Positions 37,601 through 46,310 of a stretch of DNA of 64,000 bases are shown piece after piece. A program made the position numbers and the translations under genes. The stretch is from an uncultured Planktomarina sp. GTDB taxonomy: Bacteria; Pseudomonadota; Alphaproteobacteria; Rhodobacterales; Rhodobacteraceae. Where the stretch lies: contig CAJJBJ010000007.1 of NCBI GenBank assembly GCA_905182455.1, positions 1 to 64,000 of the forward strand. Direction: 5' to 3'. Each line of letters begins with the position of its first letter. Within the stretch, counting starts at the first letter, position 1. The notes beneath the pieces are model-generated. The model saw only the letters and a program-made list of their open reading frames with translations. It was not told the origin of the DNA and did not search any database.

Positions 37601-38068
37601 CCAGTGCTTCTGACGACATTGACTACCGTTTTGGGGTTATCGCCTTTGCTGTATGAAACCTCGTCAGCGGCTCAATTTCTCAAGCCAACTGTGATCACTT
37701 TGGTCTACGGGCTTGGGTTTGGGGTTGTGTTGGTGCTGATTGTCGTGCCGGCTTTAATGGCGATGCAAGCGGATGTTGGGGCGCAAGTGGCCAGTTTCAA
37801 ACGTGCGTGGCGGGGTTTATCACGTGGTCGCGGGCCGCGATTGCCCTTCGCGACAGCCGTGGTTTTGGTTCTGGCCGTATTCGCCATGACCCTAGGGTCG
37901 GCAATGCTGAACGGGGGGCTGCCTACGCTTGTACTCAGTTTGCCCATGGCGGCTGTACTTGCGCCTTTGCAAATGGGCTTTGTGCTGTTCTTAGTGGGAA
38001 GCGCCTGTGTTTTGGTGGCGGTCTATGCCCTGTCAGCCTTGGTTTTGGCGCTGCAATTGAAGCGTTAA
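34676..38068 (+). CDS. RND efflux pump permease
   Basis: A 1130-residue inner-membrane, proton-driven exporter. The N-terminal helix is followed by QMRAQFFPDVIIDNVTVSV, the usual pore-domain start. The central helix with the proton-relay aspartates is IITLGIVVDDAIVIGEH, and the C-terminal half has GLIGMVGIIINDSIVLVTT. About twelve helices and two large periplasmic loops are present. A C-terminal extension of about 100 residues adds two to three further helices. GGAGG lies before the ATG. Substrate and outer-membrane channel are not indicated. Its stop overlaps the convergent DsbD-like gene. Confidence 0.93.
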   Translation: MSVMRSATGGILSYMTRHRTAANLFLLIMLLAGAVSFPQMRAQFFPDVIIDNVTVSVRWDGAGPEDVDRAIVQIVEPALLGIEGVTSTSSTSSEGSARIRMEFEPGWDMARGTDDTQIAVDSVASQFPEDADDPRVARGFWRDRVTDVVISGPVGVEQLALFADEFVTRLFATGVTRASIRGVAAGSTIVEVDSLSLIRNDVSMAQIASAIAEEAQADPAGDVAGAARIRTGVAKRGARDIGEIVLRSNADGSALTVADVATVIEEGVDRDRAYFVGGASAISIRIDRSDQGDAIEIQAQVQEVAEAMIETLPPEVKVELIRTRSEVISARLSILLENGLQGLGLVLLLLFLFLNVRTAFWVAAGIPAAMSAAIALMYLSGLTINIISLFALIITLGIVVDDAIVIGEHADFRARVLGEVPMEAAENAAKRMFTPVFSATLTTVIAFFGLVAIGGRFGDLIADIPFTVIVVLIASLAECFLVLPNHMAHSITNSTSIRWYDWPSHIMNYLLDQFKKFLFRPFIRFVIWARYPVFAAVVLALASQAVLFINGDVQWRFFNAPERSSITGNFAMTPGAKRADSIAQMRAFQTAVEEVGATYEEKYGRNPVDFAMAEIGGNTGRGLAGADTKDPDQLGSIAVELIDADLRPYSSFAFVADLQDAVRRHPQVETISFRGWRSGPGGDALDVQFSGANAETLKAASEALKSALAQYPEVSAVEDTLAYDKEELILELTAQGQSLGLTIDALGRVLRNRLNGMEAASFPDGPRSATIRVEVPAGELTADFTDRMLIRTGTGDYVPLADIVTVQQRTGFSTVRRENGIQVISVTGDISEDDPVRAQAIITELEQTILPKIAEETQVAFNLAGLAEQEDDFRNDATRGLVLTLAGIFMTLAWIFSSWTRPLVVMAIIPFGLVGTIFGHWWHDIPMSLFSVIGLIGMVGIIINDSIVLVTTIDEYSKERGLFPAILDGVTDRLRPVLLTTLTTVLGLSPLLYETSSAAQFLKPTVITLVYGLGFGVVLVLIVVPALMAMQADVGAQVASFKRAWRGLSRGRGPRLPFATAVVLVLAVFAMTLGSAMLNGGLPTLVLSLPMAAVLAPLQMGFVLFLVGSACVLVAVYALSALVLALQLKR

Positions 38069-38859
38069 GAACCTTGGCAGCCGCGATATTCGGTCGCAGA
38101 TTCTGTGCCGAAAATTGTGGTGACTACATCGCCGCGCCCCACTGCAACAGGATTGCCGCTTGGGGTTAGGATGTTGGCTGTAATGTATAATGCATCGCCC
38201 ACACGCTGGATTGTTGGCGTTTCGATCCAAAGCCGGGAATTGCCTAATTCGATTGCAACGTCGTGTATCGCATTGGGGGGATGTTGCAGCGTGAGTGACA
38301 GCTGCATACCATCTGCGGCGGGAGTGAATGTGCAAATGGTTTTGCCCATGCCAGCTTTGGGTAGTGTTTGAAAGGCCGCCTCAATCACTGAGTCTTTGGG
38401 GCCGCGCGCCGGAAGACGGGCTGAAATTTCCAAGGACACTGGGATGCAAATTTTCTCACACACACCAATTTCGATCTGTCCCTGCAAGGTCACATCAGCG
38501 GATGTGCTGGGTTGAACCACAATTGGAAAAATGACCTGACCTTGGTAGCCGATTGTGCGGGTTTGGTCCTGCCATGTAATTTTTGGCGTTGGGTAAAGCA
38601 CCTCCAAAAGATCCAAATTTGAGGACTGGGTGAAATTAAACTTTGGCGGAATCCCTGTGTCACCCGGTTGACGCCAATAGGTTTTCCAACCTGGGGCCAG
38701 TTTCAGCTGGACGGCCGCAATATGGGTCCCATCCGCTGCACGCCATCCTGGGCGGACCGTGACTTGTAAAATATCATCCAATTCTGTTGCAACAACAGGC
38801 GATGGAAGCGGGGATAGAGCCAGTGCCACGAGGGCCATTTTACGCATGAATCTGTTCAT
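38065..38859 (-). CDS. DsbD alpha-domain-like periplasmic protein
   Basis: An exported protein of about 264 residues with a signal peptide ending near VVA. It resembles the N-terminal periplasmic domain of the thiol-disulfide exchanger DsbD: LAPGWKTYWRQPGDTGIPP, FPIVVQ, then the redox cysteine pair GVCEKICIPVS, a hallmark of this domain. No membrane or thioredoxin domains follow, so it is a free-standing domain, perhaps involved in cytochrome c or copper-protein maturation. Two ATGs (38871, 38859) are close; the nearer to the signal peptide was chosen. It is divergent from yqgE. Confidence 0.85.
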   Translation of the reverse strand: MNRFMRKMALVALALSPLPSPVVATELDDILQVTVRPGWRAADGTHIAAVQLKLAPGWKTYWRQPGDTGIPPKFNFTQSSNLDLLEVLYPTPKITWQDQTRTIGYQGQVIFPIVVQPSTSADVTLQGQIEIGVCEKICIPVSLEISARLPARGPKDSVIEAAFQTLPKAGMGKTICTFTPAADGMQLSLTLQHPPNAIHDVAIELGNSRLWIETPTIQRVGDALYITANILTPSGNPVAVGRGDVVTTIFGTESATEYRGCQGS

Positions 38860-38971
38860 AGCTATCTGCATAGCGCAATATGGCGAAAATAAGAACTCAC
38901 TTTTAGATGATCTTGGCGTGAGAGTTGTGAAACCGCTTGTTGTTGTCGCAAATCATATCCATGTTTGCCTT

Positions 38972-39541
38972 ATGGAAGTTCAAAATACGAATCTCACGGG
39001 GAAATTATTGGTGGCGATGCCGGGCATGGGAGACCCTCGGTTCGAGCATTCTGTAGTTTATATCAGCTCGCATTCCGAAGATGGGGCGATGGGCTTGATT
39101 GTGAACAAGCCAAACCCGAAGCTGGAACTGATAGCGCTTTTGGGCCATCTCGATATCTCCGCCGGTCCGGCCACACCTGAGGTCTCAGTTTATTTTGGGG
39201 GACCTGTAGAGCAATCGCGGGGATTTTTGCTGCATTCTGCGGATTATATTGGAGACCCAGATACAGTACAGATAGATTCGCATTTTGCCCTCACGGCTAC
39301 AGTGGATGTTTTGAAGGAGTTGGCCCAAGGCACTGGACCTGAGACCTGCCTTCTGGCTTTAGGTTACTCTGGGTGGTCTGCGGGTCAGTTGGAGGCCGAG
39401 TTGCTCGCCAATGGGTGGTTGATTTGTGAGGCCAGCCCTGAAATTGTGTTTCAGCTGGCTAACGCCGATAAATGGGCGGCAGCCCTGGCCTCGCTTGGAG
39501 TGGATCCAATGATGTTGTCGGCGCAATCCGGACGGGCTTAA
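38972..39541 (+). CDS. YqgE/AlgH family protein
   Basis: A 189-residue protein of the conserved UPF0301 family, whose role is unknown; AlgH was linked to alginate regulation in Pseudomonas. The family start LTGKLLVAMPGMGDPRFEHS is evident, then EDGAMGLIVNKP, VYFGGPVEQSRGFLLHS and LALGYSGWSAGQLEAEL. The frame is open to a GTG at 38759 overlapping the divergent gene, but the family alignment supports ATG at 38972, though no strong ribosome site precedes it. Confidence 0.93.
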   Translation: MEVQNTNLTGKLLVAMPGMGDPRFEHSVVYISSHSEDGAMGLIVNKPNPKLELIALLGHLDISAGPATPEVSVYFGGPVEQSRGFLLHSADYIGDPDTVQIDSHFALTATVDVLKELAQGTGPETCLLALGYSGWSAGQLEAELLANGWLICEASPEIVFQLANADKWAAALASLGVDPMMLSAQSGRA

Positions 39542-39658
39542 GTTTTCCTGCTCCTTTGACTCGAATCTTGACGCCGCGTTTGCATGATTGGCTATTTCAA
39601 TGCTGCAAGGGCTTGGGTAAACTGTTTTGAACGTTTTACAGCTATTTTGGAGCCATTT

Positions 39659-41359
39659 ATGCCGTATCAAGCACCTGTCAGGGAATATCAGTTTATTTTT
39701 GATCAAGTTGTACCGCTTGCGCCTGTGGTTGCGAATGAATGTTTTTCTGAAGCTACCCAAGATTTGACAGATGCGGTGCTGAATGAATGTGGCAAAATGT
39801 GTGAGGAGGTGATGGCACCACTACAGCGACCCGGTGATATGCATCCGGCGAAGTTGGAAAATGGCGTTGTGCGCACGTCGCCGGGCTTTGCCGATGGCTA
39901 TGCGGCTATTGCTGAAGGTGGCTGGGTCGGGATTTCTGCCTCGCCCACGCATGGTGGCATGGGGCTGCCCTTGGCGCTGAACACTGCCATGCATGACATG
40001 ATGTGTGGGGCCTGTATTTCACTCAACCTGTGCCCTTTGCTGTCGCAGGGCCAGATTGAGGCGCTGGAGCATCACGCCACTGAAGAGCTGCAAAATCTGT
40101 ACCTGCCAAAGCTGATTTCGGGCGAGTGGACCGGCACTATGAACCTCACCGAACCACAAGCTGGTTCCGACGTGGGGGCATTGACAAGCAAGGCTGAACT
40201 ACAAGCAGATGGCACTTACAAAATTTCAGGCCAGAAGATTTTCATTACCTGGGGTGAGCATGATGTGGCTGAAAATATCTGTCATCTGGTGCTGGCACGC
40301 CTGCCAGATGGTAAGCCCGGGCCTAAGGGCATCAGCTTGTTTCTTGTACCTAAATTTATTCCCAATGCCGATGGCAGCTTAGGCGTGCGCAATGATCTGC
40401 GCTGCGTGAGCCTTGAGCATAAACTGGGTATTCACGGAAGCCCAACAGCGGTGATGGAATTTTCTGGAGCCACAGGCTGGCTTGTGGGTCAGGAACACAA
40501 TGGCATGGCCTGTATGTTTACTATGATGAACAATGCGCGCTTGGCCGTCGGCATGCAGGGGGTTGGCGTGGCTGAGGGCGCTTATCAACACGCTTTGGCC
40601 TATGCGATGGATCGCAAGCAGGGCCGCGCGATGATTGCGGATGGCACAGGCGCCATTATTGATCATGCTGATGTGCGCCGCATGTTAGCGCAGATGAAAT
40701 CTGAGATTTTTGCCGCCCGTGCAATTGGTGTGGCCTGCGCGGTGGCCATTGATATGACCAAGGCCACGGGCGATGCCGATTGGCGGGCGCGTGCAGCTTT
40801 GTTGACACCGATCACCAAATCTTTTGGCAGTGATACCGGCGTTGCAGTGGCTGATCTGGGGGTGCAAATTCATGGTGGAATGGGCTTTGTGGAAGAAACC
40901 GCCGCTGCCCAATATCTGCGTGATGTGCGTATAACACCGATCTATGAAGGCACCAATGGCATCCAGGCTATGGACTTGGTGGCGCGCAAGATGATGGACG
41001 GCGGCGCAGCTGCCTTTGCCTTGATGGATGAAATGGTCACCTTGGCCTCAGCATCGAGCAGTAAATTGGCTGTTGCGGTGTTAGCTTCTATCGTTGAATT
41101 GCGCTCGACCACAGAGTGGTTGCTGACACAAGAGCTTAACGATCGGTTTGCCGGTGCTGTGGCCTATCAAAAAGCTTTTGCGCGTGTGCTTGGCGGTTAT
41201 TTTCATCTGGTGGCTGCGATGTCTGGTAAGGGCAAGCGGGTCCGAATGGCGACAATCTATATTAATAGTCTACTGCCTGAATATATGGCGCTTTGCGCGC
41301 AGGCACGGTCTGGGGCGGGCGATCTTTATGCGCTTGAGCTTGATGATTTTGCAGCGTAG
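39659..41359 (+). CDS. acyl-CoA dehydrogenase, DmdC-like long form
   Basis: A flavoprotein that introduces a 2,3-double bond into an acyl-CoA. At 566 residues with an N-terminal extension (MPYQAPVREYQFIFDQV) and a C-terminal extra domain it belongs to the long group. That group includes DmdC, the methylmercaptopropionyl-CoA dehydrogenase of DMSP degradation, and several fatty acyl-CoA enzymes. Seen are GGWVGISASPTHGGMGLP, TGTMNLTEPQAGSDVG, KIFITWGEHD and the catalytic-glutamate loop TPIYEGTNGIQAMDL. The start has GGAG seven bases upstream. Whether the substrate is a DMSP product cannot be decided from sequence. Confidence 0.9.
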   Translation: MPYQAPVREYQFIFDQVVPLAPVVANECFSEATQDLTDAVLNECGKMCEEVMAPLQRPGDMHPAKLENGVVRTSPGFADGYAAIAEGGWVGISASPTHGGMGLPLALNTAMHDMMCGACISLNLCPLLSQGQIEALEHHATEELQNLYLPKLISGEWTGTMNLTEPQAGSDVGALTSKAELQADGTYKISGQKIFITWGEHDVAENICHLVLARLPDGKPGPKGISLFLVPKFIPNADGSLGVRNDLRCVSLEHKLGIHGSPTAVMEFSGATGWLVGQEHNGMACMFTMMNNARLAVGMQGVGVAEGAYQHALAYAMDRKQGRAMIADGTGAIIDHADVRRMLAQMKSEIFAARAIGVACAVAIDMTKATGDADWRARAALLTPITKSFGSDTGVAVADLGVQIHGGMGFVEETAAAQYLRDVRITPIYEGTNGIQAMDLVARKMMDGGAAAFALMDEMVTLASASSSKLAVAVLASIVELRSTTEWLLTQELNDRFAGAVAYQKAFARVLGGYFHLVAAMSGKGKRVRMATIYINSLLPEYMALCAQARSGAGDLYALELDDFAA

Positions 41360-41368
41360 CCCCTGCGT

Positions 41369-42397
41369 ATGACAACGATTAGATACCCTTGGGAAACACC
41401 CCCGGAAAATGGCGGGATGATTGAGATCGCCGAAGCGGTGTTTTGGCTGCGCTTGCCGCTTCCGATGAAGCTGGATCATGTGAACATCTATGTGCTGGAT
41501 GATGGGGACGGTTGGACCCTGATCGACACCGGTATGAAATCGCGCAAAGTGCAGGGCATGTGGCAACATCTTTTGGATGGTCCCTTGCGGAGCAAGCCGG
41601 TCAAGCGTGTGGTAGCCACCCATCATCATCCTGATCATATTGGGTTTCATGGCTGGTTCGCGGAACAATTTGGTGCGGAATATGTCTCGACCCAAGTGGC
41701 CTATCTCACGGCCCGGATGCTGACGCTTGATGTTCAAGACAGCTACTCGCCAGGGCAGATCGACTTCTACCGCCGGGCGGGAATGCGCGCTGATTTGCTG
41801 GCCAAGCGTGAGACTGAGCGTCCGTTCAACTTCTCCGATATGGTGCATCCGATCCCGGTTGGCTTTACGCGGATTGAAGAGGGTGATGTGATTGAAATGG
41901 GAAGCCGCATTTGGGACATTCGTGTGGACCATGGCCATGCGCCGGATCATGCAAGCTTTTGGAGCCGTGACGATAATTTGGTCCTGTCAGGTGATCAGGT
42001 GATTGCCTCGATCAGCTCAAATATTGGCGTCTACCCGACCGAACCCGACGCTAACCCCTTGGCGGAATGGATGAACAGCTGCGCGCGTCTGCAAGAGTTT
42101 GCCACCGCGGATCATCTAGCTTTGCCGGGTCATAAACTGCCATTTATCGGAATGCCCTTGCGGTTGAAGCAATTACTGGAAAATCATCACGGGGCTTTGG
42201 ACCGTTTGCGGGCGGATCTTAAAAGCCCCAAGACAGCTGGAGAGATCATGCTGGCCGTGTTCAAGCGCAACATTGGAGACGGTGAATATGGGCTGGGGCT
42301 GGTTGAGGCCTTGGCACATTGCAATTATCTTTGGCATGCAGGCGAGGCTAGCCGCACTTTGGATCAGGATGGTGCATACCGCTGGGTCATAAAATAA
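41369..42397 (+). CDS. metallo-beta-lactamase-fold hydrolase
   Basis: A 342-residue hydrolase of the glyoxalase II-like group. The metal-binding signature is THHHPDHIG near residue 88, with HGHAPDHASFW, LSGDQVI and LPGHKLPF supplying further ligands. A C-terminal helical region (RLKQLLENHHGAL) follows. Ten bases separate it from the acyl-CoA dehydrogenase gene, so both are probably co-transcribed. It might hydrolyse a thioester product of that enzyme; this is inference. Confidence 0.9.
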   Translation: MTTIRYPWETPPENGGMIEIAEAVFWLRLPLPMKLDHVNIYVLDDGDGWTLIDTGMKSRKVQGMWQHLLDGPLRSKPVKRVVATHHHPDHIGFHGWFAEQFGAEYVSTQVAYLTARMLTLDVQDSYSPGQIDFYRRAGMRADLLAKRETERPFNFSDMVHPIPVGFTRIEEGDVIEMGSRIWDIRVDHGHAPDHASFWSRDDNLVLSGDQVIASISSNIGVYPTEPDANPLAEWMNSCARLQEFATADHLALPGHKLPFIGMPLRLKQLLENHHGALDRLRADLKSPKTAGEIMLAVFKRNIGDGEYGLGLVEALAHCNYLWHAGEASRTLDQDGAYRWVIK

Positions 42398-42518
42398 TAT
42401 GGGCGTTGGGTCATTATATTGCATAACACGCGCTTTATTGCCGCTGCTGGCGTCTGAACCCGTGACAAATGCTTTCACTGCGGCTAGTGGAAATTAAACA
42501 GTAGATGGAGTTGTCACA

Positions 42519-42659
42519 ATGGCTGATCAAAAACACGAACATGGCTCTATGAGCACTGACGACCAAGAAAAAACATTTGCAAGTTTTATGGGGATTGTGT
42601 CCAAATCGACCGTTGTGATCGTTATTGCATTGGTGTTGCTCTATTTGATCAACGGCTAA
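42519..42659 (+). CDS. aa3-type cytochrome c oxidase subunit IV
   Basis: A 46-residue protein: a hydrophilic N-terminus (MADQKHEHGSMSTDDQEKTF) and one membrane helix (TVVIVIALVLLYLI). This is the pattern of the small subunit IV of alphaproteobacterial aa3 oxidases, where HGSM, a Q-EKTF block and a single helix are typical. GGAG lies eight bases before the ATG. The oxidase core genes are not in the window, as is usual for this unlinked subunit. Confidence 0.88.
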   Translation: MADQKHEHGSMSTDDQEKTFASFMGIVSKSTVVIVIALVLLYLING

Positions 42660-42673
42660 AGCGGATTTATCTT

Positions 42674-43291
42674 ATGCGGTTAGCACTTTTGCTTTTTGCT
42701 TTGCTGACCGTATTTGGATGTACTGAGCCCACCGCATGGGCTCCTGACGATAAGATAGACGCTATGCGCTACCTGCATCCCGGTGGTGGGACTGTGACTT
42801 TGGTGACCGTCTCAAATGTCGGCAGCGGCAGTGGCGCTCATTCTGCTTTGATTGTGAATGCCTCCGAGCGGGTAATTTTTGATCCCGCTGGCAGTATGAA
42901 GCATGAAAGCTTGGCCGAGCGTGGCGATGTGCTTTACGGTGCCAACCCGGCGCTTGTTGACAGCTTTATCGATTATCATACCCGCAGCGACTTCTATACT
43001 CAGGTTCAAACCGTGGATGTCCCGTTGCAGGTTGCGGAAGATCTGCTGGAGCGGATTAAGAGCAATGGTGCTGTGTATCAATCGTTTTGCGCTCAAAGTG
43101 TCAGCCGTTTGTTGCGCCAAACGCCGGGCTTTGAGAACATCAGCGCAACATTTTTTCCTGGAAAACTTTCTGAAAGCTTCGCTAATCGCGCCGATGTTCG
43201 TGCCGTGACTTTTTATCAGCCGGACGACACGAACAAGCGCGCTAATTTCTATGCTTGGTTGGGTCAAAAACCCATGTTCAACATCGAATAA
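42674..43291 (+). CDS. conserved lipoprotein of unknown function
   Basis: A 205-residue protein with a signal peptide and lipobox (LTVFGCTE, cysteine near residue 16), so it is expected on a membrane surface. The mature part contains TVSNVGSGSGAHSALIVNAS and RVIFDPAGSMKHES, a pattern reminiscent of cysteine/histidine NlpC-like hydrolases. The later cysteine in FCAQSVSRLL is also suggestive, but I cannot name the family. Fourteen bases separate it from the coxIV gene. Its 3' end overlaps the convergent azlD gene by 28 bases. Confidence 0.75.
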   Translation: MRLALLLFALLTVFGCTEPTAWAPDDKIDAMRYLHPGGGTVTLVTVSNVGSGSGAHSALIVNASERVIFDPAGSMKHESLAERGDVLYGANPALVDSFIDYHTRSDFYTQVQTVDVPLQVAEDLLERIKSNGAVYQSFCAQSVSRLLRQTPGFENISATFFPGKLSESFANRADVRAVTFYQPDDTNKRANFYAWLGQKPMFNIE

Positions 43292-43593
43292 AGCGTGACC
43301 GCACCTGCCCCAATCGCGATCAACAGATTGCGGCTCCAAACCCCGACTGCCAACGTCACGGCTGCCGCCACAAATCTTGGTAGGTCAAACACACCGCCGG
43401 TTGCGCGGGGCATGAAGACCAAAGGTGCTATGATGCCCGGCATAACGGCCACAACTGTATAGCGCAGATGTCGTTTTGCCCATTCTGGCAGCTCTTTATT
43501 GCCTATGATTCCCAAAAACGAAAAGCGCAGCAGCCAGCTGCCAAATGCAAGGCCTGCGATAATCATCCAAAGGGTGGTTGGGGAAACATTCAT
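43264..43593 (-). CDS. azlD: AzlD-type branched-chain amino acid export subunit
   Basis: A 109-residue membrane protein with about four helices. The AzlD marks are GSWLLRFSFL near the N-terminus and VMPGIIAPLVFMP in the middle. With AzlC it forms an exporter of branched-chain amino acid analogues. It overlaps azlC by four bases (ATGA). Confidence 0.92.
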   Translation of the reverse strand: MNVSPTTLWMIIAGLAFGSWLLRFSFLGIIGNKELPEWAKRHLRYTVVAVMPGIIAPLVFMPRATGGVFDLPRFVAAAVTLAVGVWSRNLLIAIGAGAVTLYSMLNMGF

Positions 43594-44291
43594 GCTGGGG
43601 CCTCCATGCGGCGTTCCAGCTCAGCGCCAAGCAGCAAGGCGACAATGGCTGCAATGATCAGGCCTAAACCATAAGGGACTGGGGCGAGAACGAGCGCTAG
43701 CATTGCAGCAGTGAAGGCCGCCGCAACCTGTGGTACTGTACGTAGGGCAGGCGCCACCAACGCGATAAAGGCAATCGGCATGGCAAAATCAAGCGCCAGC
43801 CAGTCAGGCACGCGCGCGCCCAACCATGCGCCAATACCAGTTCCAATGACCCATATGGCCCCCACCAGTCCTGTTGCTCCAAAGTAGAAGGCCAGTTTCT
43901 GTGACAGGGTCATCTCAGGATTGTTTTGGTATTTGGCGTCTGACAGAGCAAAGCTGTGGTCCAAGATCGAATAGGCCACGAGAGCACGGGTCCAAAATGG
44001 GGCTTTGCCCAAATGTGTAGCTAAGGTTGCGGAATAGAGCGCCATGCGCAAATTCACGGTTAGGCCCACGATGATCACGACGATGGTCGGTGCTTGATCA
44101 TGCATCAGCGATAGAGCAGTGAATTGTGCCGCCCCGGCAATTACAGCCAGTGAAAAAGCTATGGAGGTGAAAATATTCAGGCCAGATTCAGCTGCCAAAA
44201 CGCCAAACACCATCCCATAGGGGCCAACCACAAAGCAGAAGGGCAAAGCCCCCCAGAAGCCTTTCCAAAAGTCATGTCTGGCAGATAGCAT
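43590..44291 (-). CDS. azlC: AzlC-type branched-chain amino acid export subunit
   Basis: A 233-residue inner-membrane protein with the AzlC pattern: GALPFCFVVGPYGMVFG, a helical AGAAQFTALSLM, and NLRMALYSATLATHL followed by AYSILDHSFALS. It is the larger partner of AzlD in an amino acid export pair. It diverges from fdhD over about 50 bases. Confidence 0.93.
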   Translation of the reverse strand: MLSARHDFWKGFWGALPFCFVVGPYGMVFGVLAAESGLNIFTSIAFSLAVIAGAAQFTALSLMHDQAPTIVVIIVGLTVNLRMALYSATLATHLGKAPFWTRALVAYSILDHSFALSDAKYQNNPEMTLSQKLAFYFGATGLVGAIWVIGTGIGAWLGARVPDWLALDFAMPIAFIALVAPALRTVPQVAAAFTAAMLALVLAPVPYGLGLIIAAIVALLLGAELERRMEAPA

Positions 44292-44344
44292 CAGCTTGCC
44301 CTATCTATGGGGGTGTCGTTGTTGTGGTTGTATAGGAGATTCCC

Positions 44345-45214
44345 ATGGCCCAAGCCAAGCCCTGTTTGATTGCGCCGGATCCCGATGCTTTAGGATTAAC
44401 ACGTCAAGTTCTGGGTGTTGACCACCTTGGCGCTGAAATCTCGTTGAATGTGGTCGAGGAACGCCCCCTGACGATTTGGCTGAACGGCCAAGAAATTGTG
44501 ACTGCCATGACCATTGGTGATTATCCAGAATTTTTGGCGCAGGGCTTTCTGAGCAATCAGGGCATGCTGTCAAAAGATGAGATTGTTGAGGCGGTCGATT
44601 TTGACGCCGAGTTGGAAACGGTTGTGGTGCGCACGAATACCCCCACCAACTACGAAGCCAAACTAAAGAAAAAAACCCGCACTTCTGGTTGCGCGGTGGG
44701 AACAGTGTTTGGGGATATTATGGAGGGGATCGAGGGGTTACGCTTGCCAGAAGCCACCATCCACACCTCATGGCTCTATAGCCTGTCACGCCAGATCAAC
44801 CAAATGCCAAGCCTTTATCTAAGTGCCGGAGCCATTCACGGCACCGTGCTTTGTGAGCAGGATCAACCTTTGGTCTATATGGAGGATGTTGGGCGCCATA
44901 ATGCGGTGGATAAAGTGGCTGGATGGATGCGCGCGAGCCAAACCTCTGGCGCGGATAAAATCCTTTATACAACGGGTCGATTGACCTCCGAGATGGTGAT
45001 CAAATGCGCTTTGATGGGCATTCCAGTCTTGGCAAGCCGCTCGGGTTTTACCGCTTGGGGTGTTGAATTGGCCCAGCAGGTCGGGCTGACTTTGATCGGA
45101 CGAATGCGGGGACTAAGGTTCCAGTGTTTGGCTGGGCAAGAACGACTGGTTTATGATGCGGATCCCTCTGGCGAAGATGAAGACCGCAAGCACCGCCGGA
45201 AGTCTGCACAATGA
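44345..45214 (+). CDS. fdhD: formate dehydrogenase sulfurtransferase FdhD
   Basis: FdhD carries sulfur from a cysteine desulfurase to the molybdenum cofactor, sulfurating formate dehydrogenase. Family marks include FLSNQGMLSKDEIV, TSGCAVGTVFGD, and YMEDVGRHNAVDKVAG, then TTGRLTSEMVIKCALMGIP. E. coli FdhD has a CxxC pair at the sulfur-carrying loop; here only one cysteine is present (SGCAVG). It heads a unit with mobA, mobB and moeA, joined by four-base overlaps. No formate dehydrogenase subunit is in the window. Confidence 0.94.
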   Translation: MAQAKPCLIAPDPDALGLTRQVLGVDHLGAEISLNVVEERPLTIWLNGQEIVTAMTIGDYPEFLAQGFLSNQGMLSKDEIVEAVDFDAELETVVVRTNTPTNYEAKLKKKTRTSGCAVGTVFGDIMEGIEGLRLPEATIHTSWLYSLSRQINQMPSLYLSAGAIHGTVLCEQDQPLVYMEDVGRHNAVDKVAGWMRASQTSGADKILYTTGRLTSEMVIKCALMGIPVLASRSGFTAWGVELAQQVGLTLIGRMRGLRFQCLAGQERLVYDADPSGEDEDRKHRRKSAQ

Positions 45215-45816
45215 CTGAGCTTTTAGGCGTCATATTGGCGGGCGGGCAAGCGAGCCGCATGGGGGGCGGGGACAAGTCCCTCCTGCCTCTTGCTGGAAAG
45301 CGGGTCATTGATCACGTGTTGGAGCGTTTGCGCCCACAGGTTGCAGCCATGGCTTTGAACGCCAATGGTGACCCGGAGCGCTTTGCTGAATTTAATCTGC
45401 CGGTGGTGGCGGATTCTGTGGCTGAATTTCCGGGTCCATTGGCTGGTGTCTTGGCTGGGTTAGATTGGGCGGCAGAGCGCGGGGCGAAGTATATCCTCAC
45501 CGTGGCAGCGGACACGCCATTTTTCCCGATGGATTTACAGGTCCGTCTTGAACAGGCGCGGCTCGCGGCGGATCTACCCATCGCATTGGCGGCAACGCAA
45601 GGGCCGGGCAAGCTGTACCGTCATCCAACCTTTGGGCTTTGGCCAGTAGCGCTGCGTGAAGATTTACGTCAGGCTTTGGCCCTAGGCCTGCGCAAAGTGG
45701 TGCTTTGGACCGATCAACATGGCACCGCTGAGGCTCTATTTCCCAGTGATCACTTTGATCCATTTTTTAATATAAATATGCCAGAAGATTTGGTAAAGGC
45801 TGAGGCGATACAATGA
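45211..45816 (+). CDS. mobA: molybdenum cofactor guanylyltransferase
   Basis: MobA joins GMP to molybdopterin to make the dinucleotide cofactor used by DMSO-reductase-type enzymes, including formate dehydrogenases. The nucleotide-binding signature LAGGQASRMGGGDKSL is complete, followed by FPGPLAGVLAGLDWA and VAADTPFFP. At 201 residues it is normal. It overlaps fdhD and mobB by four bases each. Confidence 0.95.
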   Translation: MTELLGVILAGGQASRMGGGDKSLLPLAGKRVIDHVLERLRPQVAAMALNANGDPERFAEFNLPVVADSVAEFPGPLAGVLAGLDWAAERGAKYILTVAADTPFFPMDLQVRLEQARLAADLPIALAATQGPGKLYRHPTFGLWPVALREDLRQALALGLRKVVLWTDQHGTAEALFPSDHFDPFFNINMPEDLVKAEAIQ

Positions 45817-46310
45817 ATGTATTTGGCGTAACGGGCTGGAAAAACGCAGGTAAGACCGGGCTCATGGAGCGTTTGGTAGCCGAAATCATCGGACGTGGCT
45901 TTAGCGTGTCTACCCTGAAACATGCCCATCACACCTTTGACGTGGATCATCCCGGTAAAGATAGCCATAGGCACCGCATTGCGGGTGCCTCACAGGTGCT
46001 ATTGGCCTCTACAGAACGTTGGGCCTTGATGAATGAGCATCGCGGGGCTGAGGAGCCAAGTTTGACAGAACTTCTCGCCAAGCTGGACCCGGTGGATGTG
46101 GTATTGATTGAGGGCTGGAAGCGCGACAGCCATCCGAAGGTTGAGGCATGGCGCGCGGAAACTGGCAATCCTTTGATCGCGCCCAATGACCCAACGATCT
46201 TAGCCGTGGCCAGTGACACGGCCTTAGAGATTGACCGCCCTGTGTTTGATTTGGATGACACTGCCGCCGTGGCGATTTTCATCCTTTCCCATTTGGGTAT
46301 GACAAAGTGA
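45813..46310 (+). CDS. mobB: molybdopterin-guanine dinucleotide biosynthesis protein B
   Basis: A GTP-binding protein that assists MobA. The P-loop is GWKNAGKTGL near residue 8, with KHAHHTFDVDHPGKDSHRHR following, typical of MobB, and VLIEGWKRDSHPKVE. It has 165 residues. It sits between mobA and moeA with four-base overlaps on both sides. Confidence 0.95.
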   Translation: MNVFGVTGWKNAGKTGLMERLVAEIIGRGFSVSTLKHAHHTFDVDHPGKDSHRHRIAGASQVLLASTERWALMNEHRGAEEPSLTELLAKLDPVDVVLIEGWKRDSHPKVEAWRAETGNPLIAPNDPTILAVASDTALEIDRPVFDLDDTAAVAIFILSHLGMTK